This document shows positions 15,536 through 24,273 of a stretch of DNA of 64,000 bases, in pieces. The notes below the pieces were generated by a model. That model saw only the letters and a program-made list of their open reading frames with translations. It was not told the DNA's origin and did not search any database. The position numbers were made by a program, and so were the translations under genes. Each line of letters opens with the position of its first letter. Within the stretch, counting starts at the first letter, position 1. Source of the DNA: Roseibium denhamense (GTDB lineage Bacteria > Pseudomonadota > Alphaproteobacteria > Rhizobiales > Stappiaceae); contig NZ_SMLZ01000116.1 of the NCBI RefSeq assembly GCF_009711415.1, positions 65,000 through 128,999 on the forward strand, given 5' to 3'.

Positions 15536-16461
15536 GCCGTATTCTGATTACGGGCGCAGCCGGCATGGTCGGACGGCGGCTTGTCAGCCTATTGGCGCAG
15601 GGTGGCCACGATGTTCTGGTGACCGATATTGCAAAACCCTCCGATCTCCCGGACGGCATCCGGTTCTTGCCCATGGATGTTACTGGAGCGGACCCGGCGC
15701 ACATTCTGCCCGGCGAATGTCCGGATGCCGTCATCCATCTTGCCTCGGTTCTTGAGCCCAAAAACCGAGAACTCGCCTATAAGGTCGATGTTACGGGGAC
15801 GCGCAACGTTCTGTCCGCCTGCCTCACTGCCAAGGTCAAACGGCTGGTGGTGACCTCCTCCGGCGCCGCCTATGGTTATCACGCGGACAATGCTGCCTGG
15901 TTGCGCGAGAGCGACCCGGTGCGCGGAAATCCGGAGTTTCCCTATTCGGATCACAAGCGCCAGGTCGAAATGCTTCTGGCGGCTGCCCGCCGGGAAACGC
16001 CGCACCTCGAACAGGTTGTTCTGAGGGTATGCACCGTTTTGGGAGCTGGTGTTGAGAACCAGATCACGTCCCTTTTCCGCCGGCCCCGCCTGATCGCTTT
16101 AAATGGCAGCGCCAGTCCGTTCGTATTCATCTGGACCGAGGATCTAGCCCGCATTCTGGAGCGGGCGGCGACGGACGGCCCGCCGGGTACGTTTAACGTG
16201 GCCGGTGATGGTGCCCTGTCCATGGCGGACCTTGCCGATATTCTTGGAAAGCCCTTGATCCGCCTTCCGGCCTGGCTGGTCAAAACAGCACTGGCGGTCG
16301 CAAAGCCTCTGGGCCTGTCAAGATTCGGTCCGGAGCAGGTGCGGTTTTTGCAGTACCGCCCGGTCCTGGACAACCAGGCCCTTAAAACACGCTTCGGCTA
16401 CACGCCGGCCCTGTCCAGCGCAGAAGTCTTTGAACTCTGGCGGAAGGAGGCAGGGCTTTGA
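15532..16461 (+). CDS. NAD-dependent epimerase/dehydratase (extended SDR)
   Basis: The 309-residue protein starts at ATG 15532, overlapping the transporter stop by ATGA, with GGAGG upstream. It has the nucleotide-binding loop ITGAAGMVGRRL, an Asp acceptor for the adenine ribose (VTDIAKPSDL), a catalytic SSG segment (VVTSSGAAYGY) and YSDHK as the YxxxK pair. The C-terminal half is the variable substrate domain. Extended SDRs of this kind include 3-beta-hydroxysteroid dehydrogenase-like and UDP-sugar enzymes; the neighbours (monooxygenase, BASS transporter, classical SDR) favour a small lipophilic compound over a nucleotide sugar. That last point is inference. Confidence 0.85.
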   Translation: MSRILITGAAGMVGRRLVSLLAQGGHDVLVTDIAKPSDLPDGIRFLPMDVTGADPAHILPGECPDAVIHLASVLEPKNRELAYKVDVTGTRNVLSACLTAKVKRLVVTSSGAAYGYHADNAAWLRESDPVRGNPEFPYSDHKRQVEMLLAAARRETPHLEQVVLRVCTVLGAGVENQITSLFRRPRLIALNGSASPFVFIWTEDLARILERAATDGPPGTFNVAGDGALSMADLADILGKPLIRLPAWLVKTALAVAKPLGLSRFGPEQVRFLQYRPVLDNQALKTRFGYTPALSSAEVFELWRKEAGL

Positions 16462-17261
16462 CAAAGACGGCGATCATATCGGGTGGCGCGGGCGGCCTCG
16501 GCAAAGCTTTTGGAGCCAAACTCAGAGACCATGGCTGGTTCGTCGTGGCGCTGGATTTGCCGGGCCCCGAACTGCATCAGTTGCGGGATCTGCCGCGGAC
16601 CTGCGCCATTGGCTGCGATATCACCGATGGTGTTCAACTTGCCGAAACCGCGGTTTCACTCCGCGAAGCGCGGCCCAGCATCGACATGGTGGTCTACAAC
16701 GCGGGCATCACGCATATCGGCCCTTTTGCGGAGCAGTTGACCGAAGATCACCGCCGGGTGTTCGAGGTCAATTACTTTGCCGCTGTCGCAATGGCTGGCC
16801 TGTTCGGACCGGATATCCGCCGGTCCCGGGGAACGCATCTCGCCATTTCGTCGGTGGCAGGCTTCAGTCCCCTTGCCTATCGCACCGCCTATGCGGCCAG
16901 CAAACATGCACTGGAGGGCTTTTTCAGCTCACTTCGCTCCGAGGAACGGCCCCACGGTGTGTCCTGTCTCATCGCCGCGCCCAGTTTCATCGCGACCAAT
17001 CCGGGAACGCCATCCAGTGGTCTTGCCCGTCCGGGCGCTGCAAAGGATGCAATCGACAGCGTAACTCCCGGGCAGGCGGCCGAAGAACTCTACCGGGGTC
17101 TTGCCGCCAAGCGTGATTTCATCCCGATCGGCCGGGTGGCGCGGGCGTCCAACTTGCTGAACCGCTTGTCGCCGGCACTCTTCCAGCGCTTGATGGAGCG
17201 ACGGATCCTCAAGACATCTGCGATCCGGTCAGAACCCTTGCAGGACCCAAATCCGCATTGA
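16458..17261 (+). CDS. short-chain dehydrogenase/reductase
   Basis: The 267-residue classical SDR begins with TTG 16458, whose TG is shared with the upstream TGA stop; GGAGG at 16446-16450 sits 7 nt before it, which decides the start. Motifs: the cofactor loop SGGAGGLGKAFG, the Asp of ALDLPGPE for NAD preference, VYNAGIT (NNAG variant with Y), the catalytic Ser in AISSVAGF and YAASK (YxxxK). A C-terminal hydrophobic tail follows. It is the last gene of the TetR-controlled cluster. Role: oxidation or reduction of an alcohol or ketone, exact substrate unknown. Confidence 0.9.
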   Translation: MTKTAIISGGAGGLGKAFGAKLRDHGWFVVALDLPGPELHQLRDLPRTCAIGCDITDGVQLAETAVSLREARPSIDMVVYNAGITHIGPFAEQLTEDHRRVFEVNYFAAVAMAGLFGPDIRRSRGTHLAISSVAGFSPLAYRTAYAASKHALEGFFSSLRSEERPHGVSCLIAAPSFIATNPGTPSSGLARPGAAKDAIDSVTPGQAAEELYRGLAAKRDFIPIGRVARASNLLNRLSPALFQRLMERRILKTSAIRSEPLQDPNPH

Positions 17262-17373
17262 TTTTTGACGCCTTCCAAGGTGCGACGCCGCCGCCGCGCG
17301 GGACGGGAAGCCGGACAAGGCCAACACCAGGTGTTTTTTCAATCAGGAAGGGCACCGGCGCATTTTCAAAGGA

Positions 17374-18321
17374 TCACGCCAATTGCCGGAGCACGTCTTC
17401 GGCAATGGCGGTTCCGCTTTGCCAAGCGGCCTCGACCCTTGCCCCAAGGCACCAGTCTCCGCCGAAATAGAGCGTCGCCTCGGCGTTGTTGAGAAAGGGC
17501 GATCCGAGCGGCGTTTCGGTCTTAGCGTAGAGCCATCGATGGGCAGCTGCATGATGGGCCGATCCTGGATCGACCGACAGCGTGTCAGACAGGGCTTTTA
17601 GAAGAAGTGTCTCAACATCTGCCCGGTCATGGTCGAGATGATCCTTGCTCCACTCGGGGCTTGCCTGCGCCACGAACGCGGCCGTGTCCGCCCTGCCCGG
17701 TTTGGACGCTTCGCGAGATATCCAGGCAAGAACGCCGGACGGGTCGCGCCGGCTGGCCCACGTCACGTCCGGCGGCTGCGTGAATGCGGCCATCAACGTC
17801 CAGCACGGCAACAACCGCACATGCGCGATCTGGCGCGCAAGGGGGTGATCGCCGCCGAGCAGGTCAACGGTTTGGGGCGCTGGGGCGGTGACAATCAGCA
17901 CGTCGAACACGAAACTGTCGGAACCCGCAAAAACGGTCCAGCCGTTGCCGTGAGCTTCGATCCTGTCGGCTTTTGTTTCCCGGCGGATATCGAGCCCCTC
18001 CGCAAGGGCCTTCGCCAGCGCATTCATCGATGGAACGCCGGTGAAGGCTGTTTGACCCTCCATAACCCATTCCGCAGCCTCGCCGTTGTCGCAAAGACTA
18101 TTGAGCGTTGCGATGAACCCGTCAGACCTGGCCGTGACATATTGCGCGCCATGGTCAAACGAAAGACCGCCCGGAGCGCGGCGTGTTGCCAAGCGTCCGC
18201 CAACGCCCCTTCCCTTGTCGAGAAGAGTGGGCGATACGCCTGATGCGGCCAGACTGCGGGCGCAGGCAAGACCGGCCATGCCGGCCCCGATGATGCCAAT
18301 TCGCGGTTTACTCATCGACAT
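17374..18321 (-). CDS. renalase-like FAD-dependent oxidoreductase
   Basis: The 315-residue protein begins MSMSKPRIGIIGAGMAGLACA, with the GxGxxG FAD loop at about residues 11-16, then LLDKGRGVGGRLATRR (the conserved GRxxGGR stretch) and FDHGAQY. The C-terminus closes the FAD site with YFGGDWCLGARVEAAW. This matches bacterial NAD(P)/FAD proteins of the renalase/amine oxidase type; renalases oxidise damaged isomers of NAD(P)H. The start could also be ATG 18315. It faces the SDR gene convergently. The DUF2805 gene follows upstream on the same strand, separated by 132 nt. Confidence 0.87.
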   Translation of the reverse strand: MSMSKPRIGIIGAGMAGLACARSLAASGVSPTLLDKGRGVGGRLATRRAPGGLSFDHGAQYVTARSDGFIATLNSLCDNGEAAEWVMEGQTAFTGVPSMNALAKALAEGLDIRRETKADRIEAHGNGWTVFAGSDSFVFDVLIVTAPAPQTVDLLGGDHPLARQIAHVRLLPCWTLMAAFTQPPDVTWASRRDPSGVLAWISREASKPGRADTAAFVAQASPEWSKDHLDHDRADVETLLLKALSDTLSVDPGSAHHAAAHRWLYAKTETPLGSPFLNNAEATLYFGGDWCLGARVEAAWQSGTAIAEDVLRQLA

Positions 18322-18453
18322 TTTAAGGTCTTTTTCTGAAGGAATTTCATGGAGTTATTCAGGTCCTGCCGGGGTTTTCCAGGCGGCGATCATAGGTTTG
18401 GAGTGCGGTCTCACAAAAAAAGGCCCGCTTGTCCCGGAAAGTCTTTAGGCTTT

Positions 18454-18669
18454 TCACTTGTAATGTGCCCGCCTGTCCCCGAAGTCCCGGACGCGCTTGC
18501 GCCAGGCCCGGTAGCTTCCCGGTTTCAGGTTCGAGCGCATCAGCTCTTTGACCTGCGGCTCGCTCAATCCGTATTCCCGCTGAATAACGTCGAAACTGAC
18601 ATGATCTGAAAGCGCCATCTGCACGATGTCGCTCACATGGGCGCTGGAAAGGTCTGGTGTTTTCTTCAT
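18454..18669 (-). CDS. DUF2805 / TIGR03643 family protein
   Basis: The 71-residue protein has the family pattern of an N-terminal helix (VSDIVQMALSDHVSFDVIQ), a helix-turn-helix-like YGLSEPQVKELMRSNLKPGSYRAWRKRV and a basic tail. Family members are short cytoplasmic proteins of unknown function, often found near photolyase/cryptochrome or FAD-dependent oxidoreductase genes, which agrees with the renalase-like gene downstream. Confidence 0.85.
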   Translation of the reverse strand: MKKTPDLSSAHVSDIVQMALSDHVSFDVIQREYGLSEPQVKELMRSNLKPGSYRAWRKRVRDFGDRRAHYK

Positions 18670-19092
18670 ACGATAACGAGATAGCGGTCACGCCCTTCCC
18701 CGCAAGGGTGGTTTCAGATCTGAGCCCGGTCCGCGGCCAATTCCAGGGGTCATATTTTCGACGACCGGGTAAGTCAGGCTTGGATCATCTCAATGCGGGC
18801 TGTGTGATCATGAATGGCCCTCCGAAGGTCAATGGCGGTGTGGTCACTTGACAAGACGATGCGGTTTTCTTGGGTCAGCTTCATGTCCCCATGTCCGTTT
18901 CTTGTGGTCTTCCGGCCGGCCTATGCGCCTGTAGACTAGCCGGTTGCCTTCCGGCATATCCATAAAATCCGGCCCGACCGGGCCTTCTTCACAAAAATAA
19001 TTGGAGGTCCTGCCTCAGTTGTCGTCAGTCCCGAAGCGTTTGTATCTGCACTTCTATTTTTGATGCTGCAGCGCACCTGGCTCAGCAAAAAA
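18670..19092. other. gene-free leader region before the ribose operon
   Basis: With the operator region this gap is 547 nt. No frame is supported. A small GC hairpin, GGCCC-gacc-GGGCC, lies at 18971-18984. The first part must hold the promoter of the DUF2805 gene on the minus strand, which I cannot place exactly. Confidence 0.45.
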
Positions 19093-19104
19093 TGAATGCA
19101 TTCA
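19093..19104. promoter_or_regulatory. LacI-type operator 1, TGAATGCATTCA
   Basis: A perfect 12-bp palindrome with a central GC step lies 112 bp before rbsB. Its centre is 18 bp from the centre of the second palindrome. Two LacI-family genes end this locus, so each may read one site. Confidence 0.5.
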
Positions 19105-19109
19105 AAAAA

Positions 19110-19123
19110 ATGAAACGTTTCAT
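19110..19123. promoter_or_regulatory. LacI-type operator 2, ATGAAACGTTTCAT
   Basis: A perfect 14-bp palindrome with the central CG step typical of LacI/PurR/RbsR operators. It ends 1 bp before the -35 hexamer of the candidate rbs promoter. Confidence 0.65.
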
Positions 19124-19124
19124 A

Positions 19125-19152
19125 TTGACGGACCTGCCCGCACGTGTATTCA
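19125..19152 (+). promoter_or_regulatory. candidate promoter of the rbs operon
   Basis: TTGACG at 19125-19130 and TATTCA at 19147-19152 are 16 bp apart. The start codon of rbsB is 64 bp further on. Both palindromes lie immediately upstream of the -35 box. Confidence 0.4.
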
Positions 19153-19216
19153 AATAGATCAACCTTGGCCACCTGCGGAAAGCGGTGGGAGGTGAGACCT
19201 TTTTGGGAGGAAAATC

Positions 19217-20137
19217 ATGAAGTTATTGAAGATCGCCGCTGGCGCGGTGAGCGGCCTTGCTATGCTTGCCGGGACCGCGATGGCAGATGACAAGCCTGTG
19301 GTTGGCCTGATCATGAAATCGCTCGCCAACGAGTTTTTTCAGAACATGATGGTGGGCGCGCAAGCGCACCAGGAAAAGCGCGGCGACTACGAACTTCTCG
19401 CGGTCGGCATGCAGAACGAGACCGATTTTGAATCCCAGATCAATGCGGTCGAGAATTTCATCACCCAAGGTGTCGACGCCATTGTGGTCGCGCCTGCCGA
19501 CAGCCGGGCCATGGTCCGGCCATTGAAGAAGGCGATGGATGCCGGGATCGTTGTGGTGAACTTCGATGTCGCGCTGGATGAAGATGCGAAGAAACAACGC
19601 GGCGTTGAACTGGCCTTTGTTGGTCCGGACAACCGCGGTGGTGCCAAGCTTGCCGGTGATGCGCTCGGCGAAAAACTCGGCGAAGGCGGTAAGGTCGTCA
19701 TCATCGAGGGCAATCCGGGGGCGGATAATGCCACTCAGCGCCGTCTCGGTTTTGAAGACTCCGTTGCTGAGTTCAAGCTCGACCTGCTCGACAGCCGCAC
19801 GGCTCATTGGGAAACCGAAGAGGCCAATTCGGTCTTCTCCAATATGCTGACGGCCCATCCGGACATTCAAGGCGTTATGGCTGCCAACGATTCCATGGCG
19901 ATTGGTGTCGTCAAGGCACTGGAAAGTGCCGGCCGCGATGACATTCTCGTCGTTGGCTTTGACAACATCCCGGCTGTTGGCCCGATGATCGAAGACGGCC
20001 GGATGCTGGCGACCGTTGACCAGTTCGGCACAGACATGGCGGCCAATGCCATCGATCTGGCACTGGAAGTCGTACAGGGCGGACCTGAGCTTGAGGGCTG
20101 GGTCAAGACGCCGATTGAATTGGTAACAGCGAACTAA
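19217..20137 (+). CDS. rbsB: ribose ABC transporter, periplasmic substrate-binding protein
   Basis: The 306-residue protein starts at ATG 19217 behind GGGAGGAAAATC. A Sec signal peptide is clear (LLKIAAGAVSGLAMLAGTAMA-DD). The mature part is a type I periplasmic sugar-binding protein: PVVGLIMKSLANEFFQNM, then INAVENFITQGVDAIVVAPAD, GNPGADNATQRRLGF and MAANDSMAIGVVKAL. It delivers the sugar to the RbsAC transporter. Ribose is assigned mainly because rbsD and rbsK follow in the same operon. Confidence 0.9.
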   Translation: MKLLKIAAGAVSGLAMLAGTAMADDKPVVGLIMKSLANEFFQNMMVGAQAHQEKRGDYELLAVGMQNETDFESQINAVENFITQGVDAIVVAPADSRAMVRPLKKAMDAGIVVVNFDVALDEDAKKQRGVELAFVGPDNRGGAKLAGDALGEKLGEGGKVVIIEGNPGADNATQRRLGFEDSVAEFKLDLLDSRTAHWETEEANSVFSNMLTAHPDIQGVMAANDSMAIGVVKALESAGRDDILVVGFDNIPAVGPMIEDGRMLATVDQFGTDMAANAIDLALEVVQGGPELEGWVKTPIELVTAN

Positions 20138-20152
20138 CCGCCGTTTCCATAC

Positions 20153-20183
20153 GCCCCCGTCTGATCAGCCTTTGGGCGGGGGC
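20153..20183 (+). terminator. intercistronic GC hairpin between rbsB and rbsA
   Basis: GCCCCCG (20153-20159) pairs with CGGGGGC (20177-20183) across a 17-nt loop, followed by a pyrimidine run (CCCTCTTCTCTTTC). Hairpins at this place commonly protect the binding-protein message and reduce transcription into the ATPase gene, setting an excess of binding protein. Confidence 0.6.
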
Positions 20184-20215
20184 CCCTCTTCTCTTTCATT
20201 AAAACGAGACGGATC

Positions 20216-21784
20216 ATGGCAGCAGCAGCACCCGGCGCGGCGCCTTTACCAACGCATGGCAGTGCTTTTCTCTCCGTCGACGGACTGAAAAAGTACTTTG
20301 GCGGCGTCAAAGCGCTCGACGGCGTCAGTTTTTCCCTTGAACAGGGGGAAGTTCATGCGCTTGTTGGAGAAAATGGCGCAGGCAAGTCGACGCTGATCAA
20401 GATCTTGTCCGGTGCGTTTCCATACGATTCCGGTGACATCCTCTTGGATGGCAGCGTCTACAATCCCGCCAGCCCCCATGAGGCAAAACAGCATGGTGTT
20501 CAGGTAGTCCATCAGGAATTCAACCTGCTTGATCATCTGAGTATCGCCGAAAACATCTCGATCGAAAAACTGCCCAGGACCCGCCTTGGCCTGTTGGACC
20601 GCAAGGAATTGAACAGACGGGCGGTAAAAGCGCTCAAGGCGATTGGGCTTGATGACATCGATGTGCGCGCGCCGATCAGTTCCTTGGGAATTGCGCACAA
20701 GCAGCTCGTGGAAATCGCCCGTGCCTTGCAGTCTAAGAGCCGAATTCTCATTCTGGACGAACCAACGGCGACCCTTACAAAACGGGAAACCGAGCGGCTC
20801 TTCGAAATCGTGGAGGCCATCAAGGCGGATGGAGTCACCGTCGTCTTCGTGTCGCATCACCTGGATGAAGTCTTCCGGATTTGTGACCGGGTAACCGTCT
20901 TTAGAAACGGCAAGACAATTGCGACGGACCTGATCGCGCAGACATCGCCGGAAGGTGTCGTTCAGCGCATGGTCGGACGGCGCCTGGAAGCTGAAATCAA
21001 GGAAGAGCACCAGGACGTTCATCAGCAGGATGTCGCGCTCCGGCTTGACGATTTGCGGACAGCGGCCAATCCCAAAGACCGGGGTGTTACATTTGACCTC
21101 CACTACGGCGAAATCGTTGGCATTGCCGGACTTGTCGGAGCGGGCCGGACGGAGATCCTGCGCGGGATTTTCGGAATGGATCCGGTTCAGTCGGGCCGCA
21201 TTTTCCGCGATGGCCAGGAGATCCGCTTTTCCGGTCCACGGGACGCGATTGCAAGCAGTCTCGGGTTCGTGACCGAGGACCGCAAGGGCGAAGGCCTTGT
21301 CCTCGATATGCCGATTGCCGCCAACACATCCATGGCGAATATGGATGCCGTTTCAAAGCTTGGGCTCTTGCAGTTTCCCGCCGAGAACCGGCAGGCGCGT
21401 GAGGCCGGTGCGCGTCTCAAGCTCAAATACGGAAAGACGTCCGATCCGGTTTCCAGCCTGTCCGGGGGAAACCAGCAAAAGGTTGTCCTGGCCAAGTGGC
21501 TCGTCCGCAACCCGCGGGTTCTGCTTCTGGACGAGCCGACCCGGGGCGTCGATGTGGGGGCCAAGGCGGAAATCTACGCAATCTTGAAGGGACTGGCGCG
21601 CGAAGGCGTGGCGCTGCTCGTTGTTTCCTCGGAAATGCCGGAACTCATGACCTTGTCCGACCGTATCCTCGTCCTTGCAGATCATGAAATTCAAGGGGAG
21701 CTCAAGCGCCCCGACTTCTCAGAAGAAAACATCCTTAACCTGGCATATGGCCGTGCAAACGCCGCCGGAGGACAAGCTCAATGA
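20216..21784 (+). CDS. rbsA: ribose ABC transporter, tandem ATPase
   Basis: The 522-residue protein has two ATP-binding cassettes, as in sugar importers of the CUT2 class. The first has GENGAGKSTLIK (Walker A, about residue 50), a Q-loop and LILDEPTATLT (Walker B). The second has a degenerate Walker A-like GLVGAGRTEIL, the signature LSGGNQQKVVLAKWL and LLLDEPTRGVDVG. Cytoplasmic, it powers RbsC. Its end overlaps rbsC by 4 nt. Confidence 0.93.
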   Translation: MAAAAPGAAPLPTHGSAFLSVDGLKKYFGGVKALDGVSFSLEQGEVHALVGENGAGKSTLIKILSGAFPYDSGDILLDGSVYNPASPHEAKQHGVQVVHQEFNLLDHLSIAENISIEKLPRTRLGLLDRKELNRRAVKALKAIGLDDIDVRAPISSLGIAHKQLVEIARALQSKSRILILDEPTATLTKRETERLFEIVEAIKADGVTVVFVSHHLDEVFRICDRVTVFRNGKTIATDLIAQTSPEGVVQRMVGRRLEAEIKEEHQDVHQQDVALRLDDLRTAANPKDRGVTFDLHYGEIVGIAGLVGAGRTEILRGIFGMDPVQSGRIFRDGQEIRFSGPRDAIASSLGFVTEDRKGEGLVLDMPIAANTSMANMDAVSKLGLLQFPAENRQAREAGARLKLKYGKTSDPVSSLSGGNQQKVVLAKWLVRNPRVLLLDEPTRGVDVGAKAEIYAILKGLAREGVALLVVSSEMPELMTLSDRILVLADHEIQGELKRPDFSEENILNLAYGRANAAGGQAQ

Positions 21785-22779
21785 CAACTCAAACCCTTTC
21801 CGAAAGCGGCCGGTCAACGCCGCAACTGTCGTTGCGGACGGTCTTGCACAATGCAGGCATCGGCCTCGCGCTTCTGGCGTTGATCGTGTTCTTTTCCGTT
21901 TTCACGGAACACTTTCTGACCCCGAACAACATCACCAATATCCTGACGCAGATCACGATCAATCTCGTTCTTGCGGTTGGAATGACATTCGTCATTCTGG
22001 TCGGCGGGATCGATCTGTCCGTCGGTTCGGTCATGGCCTTTGCTGCCGTGGTGGCGGGCAAGGCGATTACCTTGCCGGGTTTCGGACCTGCCGAGGCCAT
22101 TGCGCTTGCGGTTGTGGCCGCCACCATGACCGGTGTTCTGTGCGGAGTGTTCAATGGTGTGATCAGCGCCTATTGGGCCCTGCCCTCCTTCATCATCACC
22201 CTCGGCATGCTCAACATTGCCCGCGGTGCCGCGCTTCAAGTGTCGGATGCGCAGACGATCTATTCGTTTCCGCTTGCCTTTGAGGAATTCGGCTCCGCGA
22301 TGATCTACGGCGTCCCCGTCGTTTTCCTCGTCGCGCTGCTGCTGGTGTTTGTGGCCTGGTTCATTTTGAACTTCACCGTTTTCGGCCGGATTCTCTATGG
22401 GATCGGGAACAATGAAGAAGCAGTGCGCCTCGCCGGACATTCCGTATTCCGCTACAAGGTTGCTGCCTTCACGATTTGCGGATTTACTGCCGGGATCGCG
22501 GCAATCGTCTACATGGCCCGCTTGAACATCTCTAGCCCAATTGCCGGAATCGGATTTGAACTGAACGCAATTGCCGCTGTTATCATCGGCGGTACAAGCC
22601 TCAGCGGGGGCCGCGGCTCCGTGATTGGCACGTTGCTGGGCGCTGTCATCATCGGCGTTCTCGCCAACGGTCTTATTCTGATTGGCCTGAGCGACTTCAT
22701 GCGCCAGATGATTACCGGCGTCGTCATCGTCTTTGCGGTCATCCTTGACCATTACCGCGCAAAGTATGCGGCCAAATGA
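21781..22779 (+). CDS. rbsC: ribose ABC transporter, permease
   Basis: The 332-residue inner-membrane protein starts at ATG 21781 inside the ATGA overlap with rbsA. It has eight to ten hydrophobic segments (GIGLALLALIVFFSVF, ITINLVLAVGMTFVIL and others). The CUT2 permease signature GGIDLSVGSVMAFAAVV is present, as is the second conserved loop GGTSLSGGRGSVIGTLLGA. It forms the translocation path as a homodimer with RbsA. Confidence 0.93.
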   Translation: MTTQTLSESGRSTPQLSLRTVLHNAGIGLALLALIVFFSVFTEHFLTPNNITNILTQITINLVLAVGMTFVILVGGIDLSVGSVMAFAAVVAGKAITLPGFGPAEAIALAVVAATMTGVLCGVFNGVISAYWALPSFIITLGMLNIARGAALQVSDAQTIYSFPLAFEEFGSAMIYGVPVVFLVALLLVFVAWFILNFTVFGRILYGIGNNEEAVRLAGHSVFRYKVAAFTICGFTAGIAAIVYMARLNISSPIAGIGFELNAIAAVIIGGTSLSGGRGSVIGTLLGAVIIGVLANGLILIGLSDFMRQMITGVVIVFAVILDHYRAKYAAK

Positions 22780-23174
22780 AACGCGGCATCTTGTTGAACC
22801 GGCATCTGAGCGCCCTGGTCGCGGCGCTCGGGCATATGGATGAAATCGTCGTGGCCGACGCCGGCCTGCCCGTCCCTTCCGGTACTCCGGTCATCGATTT
22901 GGCTGTTATGGCGGGTGTGCCAAGCCTCAAGGACGTTCTGGCCGCGCTGCGCAGCGAATTGGCCGTGGAAGCTGCGGTCTATGCGCAGGAAGCGGCTGAG
23001 AATGTTGAACGGATGATGCTGGAAGAGCTGGAGGCTTGGCCATCGGCGGTCTCGGTTTCCAAGATCGATCATGAGGGCTTGAAAGCGCGGACAGCCAAGG
23101 CGCGTGCCGTTATCCGCACGGGCGAAACCACGCCTTATGCAAATCTTATCTTGATCAGTGGGGTTGCGTTTTGA
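22776..23174 (+). CDS. rbsD: D-ribose pyranase
   Basis: The 132-residue enzyme interconverts the pyranose and furanose forms of ribose so that ribokinase can act. It has the family start KRGILLNRHLSALVAALGHMD with the catalytic His in LGHMDEIVVADAGLPVP and the C-terminal TGETTPYANLILISGV. It starts within an ATGA overlap with rbsC and overlaps the rbsK start. Confidence 0.93.
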   Translation: MKRGILLNRHLSALVAALGHMDEIVVADAGLPVPSGTPVIDLAVMAGVPSLKDVLAALRSELAVEAAVYAQEAAENVERMMLEELEAWPSAVSVSKIDHEGLKARTAKARAVIRTGETTPYANLILISGVAF

Positions 23175-24097
23175 GCCCGGTAACCGTCTTCGGAAGCATT
23201 AATGTTGACCTGGTGAACTATCTCGACCGCTGGCCGGCCGTTGGTGAAACGGTGGCCGTCAAGGACAGTGCAAGCGCACTTGGCGGCAAAGGGGCCAACC
23301 AGGCGGTGGCAGCGACCCGAATGGGGGCCGATGTCACACTCATCGGCGCGGTCGGCGGGGACAGTTTCGGGCAACTGGCTGAACAGCAGCTTGCCGGGTT
23401 CGGCGTGAAGTGTGACTTGTTCCGGTTCCGCAAGACGGCCACCGGAACCGCGTTCATCGATGTCGGGCCGGATGGAGATAACATCATCCGTCTGGCACGG
23501 GGCGCAAATGATGCGATCACGGCAGAAGATGTCCGCAAGCATAAAGGCAAATTGGCCGCCAGCAGTGTTTTGCTTCTTCAAAACGAAGTCGGGCTGACTG
23601 CCAGCATAGAAGCGGCGCGGCTCGCCAAGGCCGGAGGCGCATTGGTCATCATGGATCCGGCCCCTGCCCCGGACATTCCATGGGGCACGGACAGTCTTGC
23701 GGCATTTGATGTCATCACGCCCAACGCCAGCGAAACCGGCGGCCTGCTGGGCGCGGTCCCCCAGACGCTCGCAGAAGCCCTGGAGGCTGCACAAGAACTT
23801 TCCAAGCGCGGATTGCGCGGCGCTATTATCACCATGGGCGGCGACGGTGTTGCCTGGTGGCTTGATGGTGATAGCGGCGCTCTTCCAGCGCCTCGCGTGG
23901 ACAGTGTTGATACCGTTGCGGCCGGAGATTGCTTTAATGGTGCGCTTGCAAGCGAGCTGGCGGACGGCAAACCGGTCCGGGATGCAATCGGTTTCGCAAT
24001 GAGAGCCGCTGCTGTCGCGACGACCCGAATGGGCGCTGCAGCCTCTCTGCCCACGCGGGATGAAATCGCCCGCTTTTATGCCGCCGTCCCTGCCTAG
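23171..24097 (+). CDS. rbsK: ribokinase
   Basis: The 308-residue PfkB-family kinase starts with TTG 23171, overlapping the rbsD stop (TTGA), so translation is coupled. It shows VFGSINVDLV, the substrate motif GGKGANQAVAATRMG and the ATP/catalytic signature DTVAAGDCFNGAL, whose Asp is the general base. It phosphorylates D-ribose to ribose 5-phosphate, feeding the pentose phosphate pathway and nucleotide synthesis. Confidence 0.93.
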   Translation: MSPVTVFGSINVDLVNYLDRWPAVGETVAVKDSASALGGKGANQAVAATRMGADVTLIGAVGGDSFGQLAEQQLAGFGVKCDLFRFRKTATGTAFIDVGPDGDNIIRLARGANDAITAEDVRKHKGKLAASSVLLLQNEVGLTASIEAARLAKAGGALVIMDPAPAPDIPWGTDSLAAFDVITPNASETGGLLGAVPQTLAEALEAAQELSKRGLRGAIITMGGDGVAWWLDGDSGALPAPRVDSVDTVAAGDCFNGALASELADGKPVRDAIGFAMRAAAVATTRMGAAASLPTRDEIARFYAAVPA

Positions 24098-24160
24098 GTG
24101 AGGTTATTTGAACGGGCCCTGCTTTTGGCTCACTTTCCATCCCTCTGAAACAGCGGATAT

Positions 24161-24180
24161 CTTTTCGCATTTGCAAAAAG
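24161..24180. promoter_or_regulatory. 20-bp imperfect palindrome before the first lacI-type gene
   Basis: CTTTTCGCATTTGCAAAAAG is symmetric except for one base pair and the centre. It lies 93 bp before the regulator's start and may be an autoregulatory operator. It differs from both palindromes in front of rbsB. Confidence 0.35.
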
Positions 24181-24273
24181 ATGTTGGCGGCTCCGGACAT
24201 CACGCTGGCTTGATTGTTGTCCGCTGGAGTGGTTGATAGTCTCACGGACCGGCCGTAAGGAGACTGACGACAT

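Noticed and set aside
23171-24097. Possible catalytic-site defect in ribokinase (DTVAAGDCF)
   Set aside because: The general-base Asp and the AAGD anion-hole segment are intact and match normal ribokinase variation.
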